Origin: Bdellovibrio sp.
GTDB taxonomy: Bacteria > Bdellovibrionota > UBA1018
Length of the DNA: 34,326 nucleotides
Assembly: GCA_016185105.1 (NCBI GenBank)
Contig: JACPOE010000026.1
Location: 1-34,326 of the forward strand
Direction: 5' to 3'
Shown here: positions 33,264 to 34,326 of the stretch, piece by piece
How the letters are laid out: every line of letters begins with the position of its first letter
How positions within the stretch are numbered: the stretch's first letter is position 1
Position numbers and translations under genes: made by a program
Notes under the pieces: generated by a model
Database searches by the model: none
The model's input: only the letters and a program-made list of their open reading frames with translations
What the model was told of the DNA's origin: nothing

Positions 33264-34326
33264 TACTGACTCCTTCTAATCGCCCATCCAGAGCTTCAAC
33301 CGACAGAACTGGAAGAACAAGCTCGAAACAGGCTCCAGAGGTTCTTCGGTGTGATGCGATGCTCCCACCATGTTCCTCAACGACCTTCTTAATAAAAGAA
33401 AGCCCCAGCCCAGTCCCCTGCGCACGTGTCGTCACAAAGGGTGTAAATAATTTCTCTTGAATCTCTGCGCTGATCCCCGGTCCATTGTCTTCAATCTTCA
33501 GCCAGAATTTTCCCGACTCTGTGTTTCCCATCGCCCACGAAACACTAGGCCCACCTTCTACTTTTGTGTAGCTTTCCAAAGCTTGTAGAGAATTTCTAAA
33601 AAGATTTCCTAAAACCTGTTCCATCAAATCCCGATCAGCCCAAACCTTCAGACTCGCCCGCTCTTCAACACTCACACTGAGCTGTACCCCTTGAACCTCA
33701 CAGACGGGTAAGTAGGTCGCCAGCACAGAATCCAAGACCTCAGACATATCGACCACCGCTTTTTGTCCGTCCGAAAGACGAGTCAGTTTCAAATAATTTT
33801 CAGTAATCTTTTGAAGCCGATCAACTGAAGTTAGGATCGATTGAAGGGACTGCTTCAAAGTTGGGTCTCCCATTTGAGACGCCATTTCTACTGCCATTTC
33901 CGCTTCTAGCCCGATGGAATGAAGCGGATTACGGACCTCATGGGCCACCTGTGCCGACATTCTACCCACGGCCGCAAGGTTCTCTGCCTGTCTTAGCCTT
34001 TGCTGAAGATCCATATTCTCTTTTAACAACCGATTCTGTTCCAGGAGACGTGCCTTTTGAGCTTCGACTGTCTTTTCTCTCTCAAGGAGCGCTGTGGCCA
34101 TGCTGTGAAACTCACGCGCGAGCTGACTGACCTCATCGGACCGAGAGATAGGAATGACAGGAAGCAAAGACTTGTCGGCTTTTCTCAACCCTCGACGTGT
34201 AATTTGCCTCGCTAAAAGGGTCAGCTCAACCAAGGGTCTCAAAGCCCGCTCCCCCAACCAAAGAAGGAGCAAAGACATCAGTACAACAATCACCAAAATC
34301 ATTTCAAGACCGGTACGAAGTTCAGC
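33238..34326 (-). CDS. Sensor histidine kinase, 5' end beyond the window
   Basis: The frame stays open to the window edge (AELRTGLEM before the first Met at 34302), so the true N terminus, probably a periplasmic or other sensor region, is missing. What is visible: a membrane helix (ILVIVVLMSLLLLWLG), a HAMP-like linker with RALRPLVELTLLARQI and DEVSQLAREFHSMA, a coiled coil, the phospho-His box GRMSAQVAHEVRNPLHSIG, then the ATP-binding domain with N box LGNLFRNSLQAL, G1 IEDNGPGIS and G2 GTGLGLSFIKKVVEEHGG. All catalytic boxes are intact. It overlaps the NtrC-type regulator downstream, its evident partner. The signal sensed is unknown. Confidence 0.94.
   Translation of the reverse strand, partial: AELRTGLEMILVIVVLMSLLLLWLGERALRPLVELTLLARQITRRGLRKADKSLLPVIPISRSDEVSQLAREFHSMATALLEREKTVEAQKARLLEQNRLLKENMDLQQRLRQAENLAAVGRMSAQVAHEVRNPLHSIGLEAEMAVEMASQMGDPTLKQSLQSILTSVDRLQKITENYLKLTRLSDGQKAVVDMSEVLDSVLATYLPVCEVQGVQLSVSVEERASLKVWADRDLMEQVLGNLFRNSLQALESYTKVEGGPSVSWAMGNTESGKFWLKIEDNGPGISAEIQEKLFTPFVTTRAQGTGLGLSFIKKVVEEHGGSIASHRRTSGACFELVLPVLSVEALDGRLEGVSSGDYFISG

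Overview
The window reads as chromosomal DNA of a Gram-negative bacterium with roughly half G+C. Many genes use GTG or TTG starts, and many encode signal peptides, lipoprotein signals or outer-membrane-type proteins. A CpaF-type secretion ATPase, a PorV/FadL-like barrel, a large subtilisin lipoprotein, a ChaN/TIKI-type protein and several long secreted proteins that I cannot assign would fit Bdellovibrionota or a related lineage once grouped with the deltaproteobacteria. That placement is inference from gene style, not from a marker gene. No tRNA, rRNA, CRISPR array, transposase or integrase was seen.

Layout. 1-3.1 kb (+): a small secreted protein and an exported protein with a 21-glutamine tract, a coiled coil and a C-terminal LOG/SLOG nucleotide-binding domain. 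3.1-7.7 kb (-): pntAA, pntAB, a broken pntB, then typA. The pntB reading frame is split and the sequence for its last membrane helix is missing. 7.8-9.6 kb (-): a degenerate cupredoxin-fold protein followed by cpaF. 9.9-10.3 kb (+): a small unknown protein. 10.4-17.1 kb (-): an unknown protein, rsmD, coaD, an aspartate-type aminotransferase, a cysteine-rich lipoprotein translationally coupled to a PorV/FadL-like barrel, and a PIN-PhoH protein. 17.2-23.6 kb (+): a 933-residue protein that may be a methylase relative without catalytic motifs, a long inverted repeat, a pyrimidine hexamer repeat, a membrane FHA protein, and an overlapping gene for an exported protein with the catalytic boxes of a eukaryotic ubiquitin-specific protease (USP, peptidase C19). 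23.7-26.3 kb (-): a ChaN-like protein and an unknown partner. 26.4-27.8 kb (+): an exported unknown. 27.8-31.8 kb (-): a 1330-residue subtilisin-family lipoprotein. 31.9-34.3 kb (-): an NtrC-type regulator and its histidine kinase, which runs off the window edge.

How they may work together. The core genes (pnt, typA, coaD, rsmD, aminotransferase) are ordinary housekeeping. The most unusual part is 17.2-23.6 kb. There an FHA membrane protein, whose cytoplasmic phosphopeptide-binding domain is joined to a predicted periplasmic tail, shares a stop/start overlap with a USP-like cysteine protease carrying a signal peptide. Together with the exported LOG-domain protein and the 1330-residue protease, this suggests exported enzymes with eukaryote-like folds, perhaps used on prey, host or self-envelope substrates. 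The substrates and any partnership are inference. Three simple sequence repeats, (CAACAG)10, (CCTTTT)7 and a nine-cytosine run, lie in or beside these exported or signalling genes. Two exported-protein genes have hairpins that pair with or overlap their ribosome binding sites.
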